64,000 nt of DNA from Clostridiaceae bacterium (GCA_902363735.1 CABJBA010000004.1:1-64000); one strand, 5' to 3'. Positions 1-9,007 are shown, counted from the stretch's first letter. Notes: generated by a model from the sequence alone, not told the origin. Program-made: numbers and translations.

Positions 1-229
<229 letters not shown>

Positions 230-400
230 TGGTTGTTCAATCTGGGTCAAAATCAACTAACTAGCTAATTTATTCCCGTTTTACTTGTTGTTTGGTTCGT
301 ATACAATTACTTGTATTCGTTCTGAAATTTTCTCATTCAAAGCCATCAAACATGACTTGTTTTATTAGAATTTTCAGGGTTTTACATACTGTTCAATCTT

Positions 401-415
401 CAGTTTTCAAAGTGC
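401..415 (-). promoter_or_regulatory. boxA-like antitermination element in rRNA leader
   Basis: The minus strand reads GCACTTTGAAAACTG between tRNA-Ser and 16S. It resembles the boxA element (CTTTGAAAAC core) found in Firmicutes rRNA leaders, where NusB/S10 load the antitermination complex. The assignment rests on similarity to the known motif and on position; no boxB or boxC was resolved. The rest of 230-456 shows no convincing separate promoter for the 16S gene. Confidence 0.5.
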
Positions 416-456
416 TTGTACATCTGTTTAAAACTTCAGCATCACTGAGATGCTAA

Positions 457-545
457 CGCAGAAGGAGGGATTTGAACCCTCGCGCCGCTACTAACGGCCT
501 ACTCCCTTTCCAGGGGAGCCCCTTCAGCCACTTGGGTACTTCTGC
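457..545 (-). tRNA. tRNA-Ser (anticodon GGA)
   Basis: An 89-nt class II tRNA on the minus strand. The acceptor stem GCAGAAG pairs with CTTCTGC, and the anticodon stem-loop has a CTGGAAA loop giving anticodon GGA. A long variable arm (around GTAGCGGC) and the T-loop GGTTCAAATCC are visible. CCA is not encoded. It lies between the second tRNA-Ser and the 16S gene and is probably co-transcribed with both. Confidence 0.93.
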
Positions 546-586
546 AGGTAGCTGTTTATGTTATTCAGCGGCTTAAAATCTGCCAA

Positions 587-672
587 CGGAGAGGGTGGGA
601 TTCGAACCCACGCGCCCTTGCGGACAAACGGTTTTCAAGACCGCCTCGTTATGACCACTTCGATACCTCTCC
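587..672 (-). tRNA. tRNA-Ser (anticodon TGA)
   Basis: An 86-nt class II tRNA on the minus strand. The acceptor stem GGAGAGG pairs with CCTCTCC, the anticodon loop CTTGAAA gives anticodon TGA, a long variable arm is present and the T-loop is GGTTCGAATCC. It starts eight bases downstream of the -10 of a strong promoter (687-715) and so heads the tRNA-Ser/tRNA-Ser/16S transcription unit. Confidence 0.93.
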
Positions 673-686
673 AAATGTGCTTTTAC

Positions 687-715
687 ATTTTAATAGAAGT
701 CCGAGCTTTTGTCAA
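687..715 (-). promoter_or_regulatory. Promoter P2 of the tRNA-Ser/rRNA operon
   Basis: On the minus strand, -35 TTGACA (710-715) and -10 TAAAAT (687-692) are separated by 17 bp. This near-consensus housekeeping promoter sits directly upstream of tRNA-Ser(TGA). Confidence 0.8.
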
Positions 716-795
716 GCACTTTTTTCTATTTTCTTTAAATCTCTTGGAGACTTACAAACTCAGTTTTTGCGGCTCTCATGAACTGCAACTTGGAT

Positions 796-824
796 AGTTT
801 ATCACTGATTGTTTGTTCTGTCAA
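796..824 (-). promoter_or_regulatory. Probable upstream promoter P1 of the tRNA-Ser/rRNA operon
   Basis: On the minus strand, -35 TTGACA (819-824) and -10 TAAACT (796-801) are 17 bp apart, 109 bp upstream of P2. Tandem promoters are usual for rRNA operons in Firmicutes. The rest of 673-901 holds no gene. Confidence 0.55.
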
Positions 825-901
825 CATGTTTTTACATTTTTTTCAAGCTAATATTTTCAGGCCTTAAAACCGGGCCAGAAGTCCTGTTTTTTCTCTCCCC
901 A

Positions 902-1450
902 CTACCCGCTGATCCAGCCGTTAACCAGCTCTGTATGGAACTTTATCCACGTACGGGCCAAGTCCCGTGGCGCATGACCGTCTTCTTTCATATCCTTCAT
1001 AAAATCTCTCAGTTCTGCTTCACTCATTTTAAAGTTCTTTAAAAACAACACAACCTCCGGCATGTCTTTTTCTAATTCCTTTCGAACATATTTATGAACG
1101 TTTTCTTCGCTTTCATATGAAATTCCAAGATCTATCATTTCACTTCCATATTGTTCTGCCTGATTTTTGTGAGTAGCTGGAAGGGGTACATTCAAAAACA
1201 CATCGATATCTCCCGCAGCAAGAGCAGCAAAGGCAGCATCGGTATCTTCCACAAGCATTTCTACCTGATATCCCATTCTATCCTCAAGCACTGCTGCTGC
1301 CAGGCTGGTCAGGGCTATTCCTTCATCACAGTCCACGTAAGTCAGCCTTATCATTCTTTCTGACTCCTCCACTCTGAACCTGCTGCATCCTAACAGGCCT
1401 GCTGCCGCAATTGACAACGCCAGAATGGTTCCTATTACTTTCTTTCCCAT
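902..1450 (-). CDS. Short OpuAC-type (glycine betaine-like) lipoprotein, lobe 2 missing
   Basis: Membrane lipoprotein of 182 aa related to substrate-binding proteins of glycine betaine/proline-type ABC transporters. A signal peptide ends in lipobox LLGC with Cys22. An N-lobe segment follows (GIALTSLAAAVLEDRMGYQV, then GDIDVFLNVPLPATHK), then the typical C-terminal helices (FLKNFKMSEAELRDFM ... ARTWIKFHTELVNGWI). Family members are usually ~280-300 aa; here the reading passes from DLGISYE almost directly to the C-terminal helices, so the central lobe is absent without a frameshift. The start ATG at 1450 follows AAAGGAG; an in-frame ATG at 1477 has no site. No permease or ATPase is adjacent, so transport is unproven. 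It could be a decayed paralogue or a single-lobe binding or sensor protein. Confidence 0.75.
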   Translation of the reverse strand: MGKKVIGTILALSIAAAGLLGCSRFRVEESERMIRLTYVDCDEGIALTSLAAAVLEDRMGYQVEMLVEDTDAAFAALAAGDIDVFLNVPLPATHKNQAEQYGSEMIDLGISYESEENVHKYVRKELEKDMPEVVLFLKNFKMSEAELRDFMKDMKEDGHAPRDLARTWIKFHTELVNGWISG

Positions 1451-1541
1451 AACGCTCTCCTTTAATTCATTTATCAAGAAATCTGCCCTGTGTTTTTAAT
1501 CTAATGACCTATTTTATTAACTTTCAGGCAACATGCCTTAC

Positions 1542-1570
1542 ATGCTAGCACAGATCATTTTAATTGTCAA
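1542..1570 (-). promoter_or_regulatory. Promoter of the short OpuAC-type lipoprotein
   Basis: On the minus strand, -35 TTGACA (1565-1570), 17-bp spacer, -10 TAGCAT (1542-1547). The implied 5' UTR is about 85 nt. Confidence 0.65.
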
Positions 1571-1605
1571 ATTCAGGAAGCCGGCACAATACGGGTCTTG
1601 GAATC

Positions 1606-1634
1606 AAAAAAACAGGTCCCCTGCCGGGAGCCTG
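1606..1634 (-). terminator. Intrinsic terminator after ispD
   Basis: The minus strand shows CAGG-CT-CCC-GGCA-GGG-GA-CCTG followed by seven T. It ends the rnz-tsaD-ispD unit, 48 bp past the ispD stop. Confidence 0.75.
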
Positions 1635-1681
1635 CCGGATTGTAAATTTAATTTATCTGGGTGCTTAAAATTATGGACTGT

Positions 1682-2410
1682 TCAGCCAGTTTCAGGGGGT
1701 ACGGTATCATAACAGTACTTTTTCAGAAACAGGGCCGCAATTTCCAGGTCCTCCGGTGTGGTAACCTTAATATTAGAATAATCGCCCCGAATCAACTTTA
1801 CCTTTCCCTTGATCATGGTCTCCACCACCATGGCATCATCGGTGACTCCATCCTGGTTCTGTTCTGATGACATAAGCATTTCATATGCCTCCATAACCAT
1901 GTTGTATTCAAATGCCTGAGGAGTCTGAACCAGCCATAGATTCCTTCGGTCCGGTGTTGCGGAAGCAAATTCCTCTTTATCGGAAATCTTAATGGTGTCT
2001 TTAACCGGCATTCCCACCACACAGGCACCGTAGGTTCTGGCTTCAAGGGAAGCTCTGTCAATAATTTCTGCCGTCACACAGGGTCTGGCTCCGTCGTGAA
2101 TCAGAACGCATTCACAGTCTTTAACCTCTTTCAGTCCCTGGTATACGGAATGGTATCGTTCTTTTCCGCCTTCTGTAATGGTTTTTACCTTGGCAAAACC
2201 ATACTTCTCTACAATTTCTTTTTGACAGTATTCCATTTCGCCCTGTCCTGTTACCAGAATGACATCATCTACTGAGCTGTTTTCAAAAGCACAAAGGGTA
2301 TAGTATAGAAGTGGCTTTCCGAAAATCTCCAGGTATTGTTTATGAACCTGACTTTCCATACGGGTACCTTTTCCTGCTGCTAAAAGGACTGCCGCTGTTC
2401 TCCCCTTCAT
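1682..2410 (-). CDS. ispD: 2-C-methyl-D-erythritol 4-phosphate cytidylyltransferase IspD
   Basis: Cytosolic enzyme (242 aa) that makes CDP-ME from MEP and CTP in the non-mevalonate isoprenoid pathway. The N-terminal nucleotide-binding signature LAAGKGTRM (residues 10-18) is intact, followed by LEIFGKPLLYYT and the family block IHDGARP near residue 105; TPQAF is present too. Length matches the family (225-240 aa). It begins 4 bp after the tsaD stop and is the last gene of a leftward rnz-tsaD-ispD unit closed by a terminator at 1606-1634. It could be confused with TarI-type cytidylyltransferases, but no tar genes are nearby and the IspD motifs fit well. Confidence 0.93.
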   Translation of the reverse strand: MKGRTAAVLLAAGKGTRMESQVHKQYLEIFGKPLLYYTLCAFENSSVDDVILVTGQGEMEYCQKEIVEKYGFAKVKTITEGGKERYHSVYQGLKEVKDCECVLIHDGARPCVTAEIIDRASLEARTYGACVVGMPVKDTIKISDKEEFASATPDRRNLWLVQTPQAFEYNMVMEAYEMLMSSEQNQDGVTDDAMVVETMIKGKVKLIRGDYSNIKVTTPEDLEIAALFLKKYCYDTVPPETG

Positions 2411-2414
2411 CGGA

Positions 2415-3452
2415 TCACCTCTCTCCCAGCTTTAGGTTGGGAACTGCATTTAAATCCCAGCCCGCCCTGGCTCCATTGATGTATTCATAATAAGCGGCTG
2501 CGGCAATCATGGCTGCATTATCCGTACAGTAAATAGGGGACGGGTAATAAAAATCAGCTCCGTTTCTTTTACAGGCAAGGGCCATTTCTTCCCTGAGTGC
2601 AGAATTAGAGGCCACACCTCCTGCTATAGCAATCTTTTTAATACCATATTCCTTTGCTGCCGCTATGGTGTGGCTTACCAATACATCCACAACAGCCTTT
2701 TGGAAGGAAGCCGCAAGGTCTGGAACATTGATTTCTTCTCCCATCATCTTTCCATGATTGATGTAATTTAAAACCGCTGACTTTAAGCCGCTGAAGCTGA
2801 AATCATAGACATTGCCCTCCACCTTAGCCCTTGGAAACGATATGGCATCAGGATTTCCTTCTTTGGCTGCTTTATCAATCTTTGGGCCACCGGGATATCC
2901 AAGTCCCACAGCCCTTGCCACCTTGTCAAAGGCTTCGCCTGCCGCATCGTCTCTGGTTCGCCCCAGAATTTCAAATTCCCCATAATCCTTTACAATGACC
3001 AGGTGGGTATGACCTCCTGATACAATAAGGCAGAGAAATGGCGGCTCCAGTTCCGGATGCTCGATAAAATTAGCGGATATGTGCCCTTCAATATGATGTA
3101 CACCTACCAAAGGCTTCTTGGCGGCATAGGCAAGGGCTTTTGCCTCTGCAACTCCTACCAAAAGGGCTCCCACCAGTCCGGGACCATAGGTCACTCCGAT
3201 GGCGTCTATTTCCTTTAATGTGACATTTGCTTCTAAAAGAGCTGCTTCAATGACCTGGTTGATCTTTTCAATGTGCTTTCTGGAGGCGATTTCAGGCACC
3301 ACTCCTCCGTAGACCGTGTGAAGGGCGATCTGAGAGGAAATCACATTGGAAAGAACTTCTCTTCCGTTTTTTACCACTGCTGCTGCTGTTTCATCACAGG
3401 AGCTTTCAATTGCCAGTATATAAACATCTTCTTCTATATGATTTTTCTTCAT
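2415..3452 (-). CDS. tsaD: tRNA N6-threonylcarbamoyladenosine synthase subunit TsaD
   Basis: ASKHA-fold enzyme that transfers the threonylcarbamoyl group to A37 of ANN-decoding tRNAs, acting with TsaB and TsaE. Visible motifs are [10 protein letters not shown] at the N terminus, the metal-binding VHHIEGH, the nucleotide-loop IVSGGHTH, and the C-terminal [12 protein letters not shown] and CTDNAAMIA. The chosen start (345 aa) has GAGGA seven bases upstream; an ATG two codons earlier at 3458 is possible, and one at 3500 lies inside rnz and is unlikely. It follows rnz by a few bases and precedes ispD by four. Its partners tsaB and tsaE sit in a separate operon 2.2 kb away. Confidence 0.95.
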   Translation of the reverse strand: MKKNHIEEDVYILAIESSCDETAAAVVKNGREVLSNVISSQIALHTVYGGVVPEIASRKHIEKINQVIEAALLEANVTLKEIDAIGVTYGPGLVGALLVGVAEAKALAYAAKKPLVGVHHIEGHISANFIEHPELEPPFLCLIVSGGHTHLVIVKDYGEFEILGRTRDDAAGEAFDKVARAVGLGYPGGPKIDKAAKEGNPDAISFPRAKVEGNVYDFSFSGLKSAVLNYINHGKMMGEEINVPDLAASFQKAVVDVLVSHTIAAAKEYGIKKIAIAGGVASNSALREEMALACKRNGADFYYPSPIYCTDNAAMIAAAAYYEYINGARAGWDLNAVPNLKLGER

Positions 3453-3462
3453 TGCCATTTCC

Positions 3463-4374
3463 TCATTCCTCGTCAAATTCCAGTTCCAGAGTCCAGCCAT
3501 CTCTGGCGGCTTTGGACTGGGGGAAAATCTCCCGGACCTTATCCATAAACTCCTCAGGTCTTGTAAGAGAGGGGCTGTAATGAGTCAGCCACATCTGTTT
3601 GGGCTGGGCTTCCTTTGCCAGCCTGGCAGCTTCATAAAAAGTCATATGTCTGTATTCTCTGGCCTTGGCTTCTTTTCCCTCTTCCCCGTACATTCCTTCA
3701 CAGATAAAAAGATCCGCCTCCCTGGCATATTCTGCAATCACAGGAACCGGTCTTGTATCGGTACAATAGGTGACCTTCAGTCCTCTTCTTGCAGGACCTA
3801 AGACCAGGTCGGGAGTTAAAATCCGCTCTCCATCCTCTATGATTTCTCCTTTTTGCAGGCGGCTCCAGAACTTCTGAGGAATCTGGGCATCTCTGGCACG
3901 GTCCACATCAAAGCGGCCTGTCCTGGGAATGGAGATGGAATAACCGTAGCACACCACATTGTGATTCACCCGGTAAGCATCAATCACATAAGGGCCTGAT
4001 TTTATCTGCTCCCGGTTTTCGGAAAGTTCGATAAATTCCAGGTCATAAGGCAGTTCCGGAGCAATGGTCCGCAGGGCTCCCACCACGCGCTCCAAGCCTC
4101 TTGGACCGATTAAGGTCAGAGGCTCTGTCCTTTCGGCATTTCCCATGGTCAGAAGCAGACCGGGAAGACCGCTGATGTGGTCGGCGTGATAATGGGTAAA
4201 GCAAATGACATCAATGGGCTTAGGACTCCAACCCTTTTCCTTTAAGGCAATCTGGGTTCCTTCCCCGCAGTCAATGAGGAGACTGCTTCCGTCGCATCTT
4301 GCCATCATGGCTGTCAGCCAACGGTAGGGCAGAGGCATCATTCCTCCGGTCCCCAGCAAACATATATCCAACAT
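3463..4374 (-). CDS. rnz: Ribonuclease Z
   Basis: Metallo-beta-lactamase-fold endoribonuclease (303 aa) that removes 3' trailers from tRNA precursors. The HxHxDH zinc signature FTHYHADH is at residues 59-66. Further metal ligands lie in [18 protein letters not shown] and the C-terminal LTHYSPS. Length is typical of short-form bacterial RNase Z. The ATG follows AGAGGA with a 6-base spacer. First gene of the rnz-tsaD-ispD unit. No confident promoter was found in 4375-4523; a TACCATAAT -10-like element near 4400-4412 lacks a clear -35. Confidence 0.95.
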   Translation of the reverse strand: MLDICLLGTGGMMPLPYRWLTAMMARCDGSSLLIDCGEGTQIALKEKGWSPKPIDVICFTHYHADHISGLPGLLLTMGNAERTEPLTLIGPRGLERVVGALRTIAPELPYDLEFIELSENREQIKSGPYVIDAYRVNHNVVCYGYSISIPRTGRFDVDRARDAQIPQKFWSRLQKGEIIEDGERILTPDLVLGPARRGLKVTYCTDTRPVPVIAEYAREADLFICEGMYGEEGKEAKAREYRHMTFYEAARLAKEAQPKQMWLTHYSPSLTRPEEFMDKVREIFPQSKAARDGWTLELEFDEE

Positions 4375-4523
4375 AAAATTTCCTCTTCTTCTATATGAAT
4401 TTATTATGGTACCCTAAACTCCCGCTTTTAACTGCGTGAGTAGTACCTTATGGGGTGACATTCATATTTCTGCACCGCCAAACTTTAAAACAAATCATAA
4501 CACAAAGAAGAGGTAATTAGCAA

Positions 4524-4766
4524 CTATAAATATTCCAGCTGTTCTTCTCTCTCCACCGGAATCTTGAATTCCGAAATCATGGCATCATAGCAGGTTTCGC
4601 ATAAATCAAAATGATGAACTTCCCCATCCTTCTCTGAAAAGAAATCCCAGGCATGACTGATGTGTATAACCCCTTCCCTGGCTACTCCTTTTGACACGAT
4701 GATCTTTTTTCCGCAGCAATTGCATATAACCGTTTCAAGCTGACCTCCGTTTTTGTACTTTCTCAT
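4524..4766 (-). CDS. Small zinc-ribbon-like protein of unknown function
   Basis: An 80-aa protein with two CxxC pairs (CNCCGKK near residue 15; CETCY near residue 56) that could bind one zinc, separated by an acidic stretch containing HAWDFFSEKDGE. No catalytic motif is recognisable. The start ATG has AGGTG about eight bases upstream. It lies alone between the rnz unit and the repeat-containing region. The conserved-looking Cys pairs and a good ribosome site support a real gene; function is unknown. Confidence 0.7.
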   Translation of the reverse strand: MRKYKNGGQLETVICNCCGKKIIVSKGVAREGVIHISHAWDFFSEKDGEVHHFDLCETCYDAMISEFKIPVEREEQLEYL

Positions 4767-4779
4767 CTTATTCTCACCT

Positions 4780-4936
4780 TTCCTTTTTATCGTCCCTGCT
4801 TTTTGGACATATAGGTATACCCGCAGGGTGCTTCCTTTTTATCGTCCCTGCTTTTTGGACATAAAGGTATACCCGCAGGGTGCTTCCTTTTTATCGTCCC
4901 TGCTTTTTGGGACATAAGGGTATACCCGCAGGGTGC
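4780..4936. repeat. Three tandem 52-53-bp palindromic repeat units
   Basis: Units at 4780-4831, 4832-4883 and 4884-4936 are nearly identical. Each begins TTCCTTTTTATCGTCCCTGC and ends with ACCCGCAGGGTGC. Within a unit CCCTGC can pair with GCAGGG, and GTCC with GGAC, so each could fold as a hairpin. A fourth partial start (TTCC) follows at 4937. The 52-bp period is not a multiple of three, so this is not a coding repeat. The remainder of 4767-5118 shows no gene. Confidence 0.85.
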
Positions 4937-5118
4937 TTCCCTATGTCTGCTGACGCATTCCCTGGCATCATGACAACATACCTGCAAGGCTCTCCTTTTT
5001 CGCGCTTTCCAGTTGTGACCTGATTCTATTCCCCTCTCATCTGATGAATGTTCACTCAGCTAAACTGGCTGACGATTTTTATCGTTCGTCTTTATTAAGC
5101 TGCTCTCGGACAGGGATA

Positions 5119-5146
5119 GAAAAAAGGGCATCCATACTGGATACCC
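5119..5146 (-). terminator. Intrinsic terminator after rimI
   Basis: The minus strand has a GGGTATCC/GGATGCCC stem with a four- to five-base loop, followed by TTTTTTC. It closes the tex-tsaE-tsaB-rimI unit. Confidence 0.8.
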
Positions 5147-5191
5147 CTACATTATAAACGGTGTTCTCCCTTATTTTTAGTGGTAAATGTT

Positions 5192-5626
5192 TCATATCAG
5201 TTGATTTCTCATTATGACAGCATTATCACTGGGATTTTGGTAGTAATTTTTTCGGATGCATTCTTCTTTAAAACCATAGGATCTATAAAGGTTTCTGGCA
5301 ATTTTATTGCTTTCCCGGACCTCTAAAAAGATGGATGTAACAGCCTTTTCTTTGGAACATTCTGCCAGTCTCTCCATAAGTTTCTTTGCCAGCCCCCGGC
5401 CCCTGTATTCAGGCAGGAGGGCAATTCGAAACAGCTCTCCTTCTCCGGCAATCATGCGGAAAACGCAGTACCCCTTCACCATTTCATTGTCTTCCAGAAC
5501 CAGCCAGGTGTCAAAGGGAGTTTCAAGACCTTCTCTTATGGATTCCAATGACCAGGGGTCGGAAAAGCAGGCTCTTTCTATATGACTGACCTGTAAAACA
5601 TCTTCCGGGCTCATTTCACGAACCAT
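5192..5626 (-). CDS. rimI: Ribosomal protein S18-alanine N-acetyltransferase RimI
   Basis: GNAT-fold acetyltransferase (144 aa) of the RimI family, which acetylates the N terminus of ribosomal protein S18. The family opening IERACFSDPWS, the acetyl-CoA loop LPEYRGRGLAKKLM and the C-terminal EVRESNKIARNLYRSYGF are all visible. The start overlaps the end of tsaB by 11 bp, indicating translational coupling; tsaB-rimI linkage is common in bacteria. The hairpin terminator lies 46 bp downstream. Confidence 0.92.
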   Translation of the reverse strand: MVREMSPEDVLQVSHIERACFSDPWSLESIREGLETPFDTWLVLEDNEMVKGYCVFRMIAGEGELFRIALLPEYRGRGLAKKLMERLAECSKEKAVTSIFLEVRESNKIARNLYRSYGFKEECIRKNYYQNPSDNAVIMRNQLI

Positions 5627-6335
5627 GAGTCTCTCCTTTTAAAGCGTTTTCCTCCCGCTCCCGCTCAGCCTGAGGCTTTCTCAAATAATCAGGCCCATGG
5701 TCAGCTGCAGTGACCGTCTTTCCCTCTTCATAATACAGGCAGCCTAAGGCCGCCACTGCCGCTGCCCGCTGCCGGTTTAAATGGGATGGGGCAAAGGCAA
5801 AGGGGATCTTCATACCTTCTTTGATCCTGGTTTCATAGACGGGGACCCCGTCTCCCAAAAACATGACCTTTTGCCCGGTTTCGTTTAATTCTTGTATCAA
5901 ATCTCCGATATCCATGGCACATTGCTCCTTTATGACGGAAAATCCGGTGTGATTGTCATAGATTCCGGTGTATACCTGATTTCTTCTTGCATCCATAATG
6001 GGGCAGATCAGATAGGCGCTTCCGTATAAATTATATGCCATGGCATCTACAGTAGGAACGGAAATCATAGGCTTATTTAAAGCAAGCCCCAGGCCCTTAC
6101 CTGTTGCAGAACCAATCCGCAGCCCGGTAAAGGAGCCGGGGCCTCCGGAAACGGCTATTGCGTCAATGGTTTCCAAATCCTCTTCCGTCATCATCACAAT
6201 CTCATCCAACATGGGAAGCAGGGTCTGGGAGTGGGTTTTCTTAAAATTCACCGTGTATTCCGCAGTCAGCACCTGGTCCGTCACAATGGCAACAGAGGCT
6301 ACCAGGGATGAGCTTTCAATTCCAAGTATCTTCAT
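5616..6335 (-). CDS. tsaB: tRNA threonylcarbamoyladenosine biosynthesis protein TsaB
   Basis: TsaB (239 aa), the inactive ASKHA paralogue that dimerises with TsaD and is needed for t6A formation. The diagnostic N-terminal ILGIESSSLVASVAIV and AVSGGPGSFTGLRIG (about residues 63-77) are intact. Its ATG directly abuts the tsaE stop and its 3' end overlaps rimI. Lower conservation of the C-terminal half is normal for the family. Confidence 0.93.
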   Translation of the reverse strand: MKILGIESSSLVASVAIVTDQVLTAEYTVNFKKTHSQTLLPMLDEIVMMTEEDLETIDAIAVSGGPGSFTGLRIGSATGKGLGLALNKPMISVPTVDAMAYNLYGSAYLICPIMDARRNQVYTGIYDNHTGFSVIKEQCAMDIGDLIQELNETGQKVMFLGDGVPVYETRIKEGMKIPFAFAPSHLNRQRAAAVAALGCLYYEEGKTVTAADHGPDYLRKPQAEREREENALKGETHGS

Positions 6336-6761
6336 TTATAATCCCTCCACGGTTATTTTTCTGTAATCAAACCCTTTTACCAGGTCCTTTTCAATGGTCA
6401 CAGTTATGACCTCTTCCGGAAGAAGCTCTTCAATCAGACCGGACCATTCTATCAGACTCACCCCATCTCCGTAAAAGCAGTCTTCATAGCCTATTTCATC
6501 CATCTCGCTGATATCACCAATCCGGTACACATCAAAGTGATAAAAGGGCAGGCGCCCGTCATCATACTGCTGGACAATGGTAAAGGTGGGGCTGTTTACC
6601 GGTCCTTCAATTCCAAGGCCTGATGCAAAGCCCTGGGTGAATACGGTCTTTCCCACTCCTAAATCTCCATTTAAGCAGTATAGGGAAGAGGGCTTCGCCT
6701 CCTCTCCCATCTTTTTTCCAAGTTCAAAGGTCTCCTCTGGACTCCAGCTTTCTAATACCAT
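6336..6761 (-). CDS. tsaE: tRNA threonylcarbamoyladenosine biosynthesis ATPase TsaE
   Basis: P-loop ATPase of the t6A complex, 141 aa from the chosen start. Walker A GDLGVGKT is at residues 32-39; INSPTF-like NSPTFTIVQ and the Walker-B-region HFDVYRI follow. Three consecutive ATGs open the frame (6767, 6764, 6761); the third has GAGG at the best spacing. It follows tex by 39 bp and is flush with tsaB, giving a tex-tsaE-tsaB-rimI unit. Confidence 0.92.
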   Translation of the reverse strand: MVLESWSPEETFELGKKMGEEAKPSSLYCLNGDLGVGKTVFTQGFASGLGIEGPVNSPTFTIVQQYDDGRLPFYHFDVYRIGDISEMDEIGYEDCFYGDGVSLIEWSGLIEELLPEEVITVTIEKDLVKGFDYRKITVEGL

Positions 6762-6800
6762 CATCATATCCTCTTTCGCCTCCCGGGAGGCACTTTTCTT

Positions 6801-8942
6801 TTACAGCTTCATGGTCAGGGCAATCCGTTTCTTTGGTTCGTCCACACTTATGACTTTTACTTCCACAATATCTCCCACGCTGACTGCTTCCAGGGGATGC
6901 TTGATAAACTTATCCGACATCTGGGAAATATGAACCAGTCCATCCTGATGAACTCCGATATCCACAAATGCACCGAAATCAATGACATTTCTCACGGTTC
7001 CCTTTAAGACCATACCTGGCTTTAAATCCTTCATATCCATGACATCAGTGCGGAGAATGGGAGCCGGCATCTGATCTCTGGGGTCCCTGGCTGGTTTTTC
7101 CAACTCTTTTACAATGTCCCTTAAGGTGATCTCTCCGATATCCAGTTCCGCTGCCAGAGCCTTATAGTCGATAATCTTTTTGCCGATTCCGCTTAATCCT
7201 ACCTCAGACAGTTCCTTTAATCCATAGCCCAGCTTTCCTAAAAGCTTTTTTGCGGCTTCATAGGTTTCCGGATGAACACTGGTGCCGTCTAATGGATTCT
7301 TCCCTCCCTGAATTCTCATAAACCCGGCACACTGCTCGTATGCCTTAGGTCCCAGTTTGGAAACCTTTAAAAGCTGGTTTCTGCCTGTAAAGGCACCGTT
7401 TTCCTCCCGGTATACCACGATATTTTTAGCAATGGTTTTGGAAATGCCGGAGATATATTCTAAAAGAGAAGCAGAGGCTGTGTTCAAATCCACTCCCACC
7501 TTATTGACGCAGTCCTCCACCACGCCCTGAAGGGCTTCGCTTAAATGCTTTTGGTTCATATCGTGCTGGTACTGGCCTACGCCAATGGACTGGGGATCGA
7601 TTTTAACCAACTCTGCAAGAGGATCCTGAAGCCTTCTTGCGATAGAAGCTGCACTTCTCTGTCCTACATCAAAATTAGGGAATTCTTCCGTTGCCAGCTT
7701 GCTTGCAGAGTAAACCGAGGCTCCTGCCTCGTTGACAATAATATATTGGACCTGTTCCCTGATTTCCTTTAGCAGTTCCACAATCACTGCTTCTGATTCT
7801 CTGGAGGCGGTTCCATTCCCTACGGAAATCAGGGAAATGCCATATTTCTTTATCAATTTTTTTACAACTGCCTTTGCTTCATCTACTTTATTTTGAGGAG
7901 CGGTGGGAAAAATGACCACTGTGTCCATAACCTTTCCGGTCTCATCCACAACCGCCAGTTTGCAGCCGGTCCTAAATGCCGGGTCCCAGCCCATAACCAC
8001 ACGGCCAACAATGGGAGGCTGCATCAAAAGCTGCTCTAGATTCTTACCAAACAGCTTAATTGCCCCATCCTCAGCTCTTTCCGTTAATTCGCTTCGCACC
8101 TCCCGCTCAATGGCCGGATAGATAAGACGGCTGTAGCTGTCTTCCACCACTTCCTTTAACACAGGGGCAGTGTATGGGTTGTCCTTTACAATGACCTGTT
8201 TTTCCAGAAAACGCAGAATCTGTTCTGCCGGAGCCAGTATCTTCACTGTAAGCAGCTTTTCTTTTTCTCCACGGTTTAAGGCAAGAATTCTGTGGCCTGC
8301 TGTTTTTTTGATGACTTCTTCATAGTTATAATACATCTCATATACAGACTCTGCCTCTTCATCCTTGGCAGACGACTGGATAATTCCCTGGCTCATGACT
8401 GCGTTGCGGATATAAGTACGGTACTCTGCATTGTCGGAAACCCGCTCTGCCAGAATATCCTTTGCCCCTCCCACAGCTTCCTCTGCAGAGGAAACACCTT
8501 TTTCCTCTGAGATATAGGCAGCGGCAATCTTGACAACAGGCTCTTTTGCCATCTGAAGCATAATGATATCTGCAAAAGGCTCCAGGCCCTTTTCTTTTGC
8601 AATGGTGGCCCTGGTCCTTCTTTTAGGTTTGTAGGGACGGTATAAATCCTCTACTGCCACCAAAGTCCTGGCCATCAGAATCTGCTTTTCCAGCTCCGGT
8701 GTCAGCTTTTCCTGCTCCCTGATGGAAGAAAGGACCTGGTCCTTGCGTTCCTCCAGATTGCGGAGATAACGAAGCCGTTCATCCAGACTGCGGAGCACCT
8801 CATCATTTAAAGAACCAGTAACTTCTTTCCTGTATCTTGCAATAAAGGGAATGGTATTCCCTTCGTCAATAAGCTTCACCGCAGCCTCCACCTGGCCACG
8901 CCCAATGGAAAGCTCTTCTTGTAATGCCTTTATAATATCCAT
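6801..8942 (-). CDS. tex: Tex family RNA-binding transcription accessory protein
   Basis: Multidomain nucleic-acid-binding protein (713 aa) homologous to Tex/Spt6, thought to act in transcription or RNA metabolism. The order is typical: N-terminal helical region with GNTIPFIARYRKEVTGSLN (about residues 30-48), YqgF-like RNase H domain (VVMGWDPAFRTGCKLAVVD), helix-hairpin-helix region (VGVDLNTASASLL, ISGI), and a C-terminal S1 domain with GTVRNVIDFGAFVDIG. The start at 8942 follows AAGGGGA; the 16-codon extension upstream lacks a site and overlaps the promoter. First gene of the tex-tsaE-tsaB-rimI unit. Confidence 0.93.
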   Translation of the reverse strand: MDIIKALQEELSIGRGQVEAAVKLIDEGNTIPFIARYRKEVTGSLNDEVLRSLDERLRYLRNLEERKDQVLSSIREQEKLTPELEKQILMARTLVAVEDLYRPYKPKRRTRATIAKEKGLEPFADIIMLQMAKEPVVKIAAAYISEEKGVSSAEEAVGGAKDILAERVSDNAEYRTYIRNAVMSQGIIQSSAKDEEAESVYEMYYNYEEVIKKTAGHRILALNRGEKEKLLTVKILAPAEQILRFLEKQVIVKDNPYTAPVLKEVVEDSYSRLIYPAIEREVRSELTERAEDGAIKLFGKNLEQLLMQPPIVGRVVMGWDPAFRTGCKLAVVDETGKVMDTVVIFPTAPQNKVDEAKAVVKKLIKKYGISLISVGNGTASRESEAVIVELLKEIREQVQYIIVNEAGASVYSASKLATEEFPNFDVGQRSAASIARRLQDPLAELVKIDPQSIGVGQYQHDMNQKHLSEALQGVVEDCVNKVGVDLNTASASLLEYISGISKTIAKNIVVYREENGAFTGRNQLLKVSKLGPKAYEQCAGFMRIQGGKNPLDGTSVHPETYEAAKKLLGKLGYGLKELSEVGLSGIGKKIIDYKALAAELDIGEITLRDIVKELEKPARDPRDQMPAPILRTDVMDMKDLKPGMVLKGTVRNVIDFGAFVDIGVHQDGLVHISQMSDKFIKHPLEAVSVGDIVEVKVISVDEPKKRIALTMKL

Positions 8943-8978
8943 GCTGATCCCCTTATTTTCATAGTTTATACATGAGAT

Positions 8979-9007
8979 ATTATAATTCATCCCTCCCCCT
9001 TATGCAA
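8979..9007 (-). promoter_or_regulatory. Promoter of tex-tsaE-tsaB-rimI
   Basis: On the minus strand, -35 TTGCAT (9002-9007), 17-bp spacer, -10 TATAAT (8979-8984), giving a short leader before the tex ATG at 8942. Confidence 0.75.

Noticed and set aside
558..797. 79-aa plus-strand ORF
   Set aside because: It runs through tRNA-Ser(TGA) and its promoter in antisense.
4780..4936. Possible CRISPR array
   Set aside because: Units are contiguous with no unique spacers, the period is 52 bp throughout, and there are no cas genes.
4787..4987. 66-aa minus-strand ORF across the tandem repeat
   Set aside because: The repeat period is not a multiple of three, there is no ribosome site, and the peptide changes with each unit.
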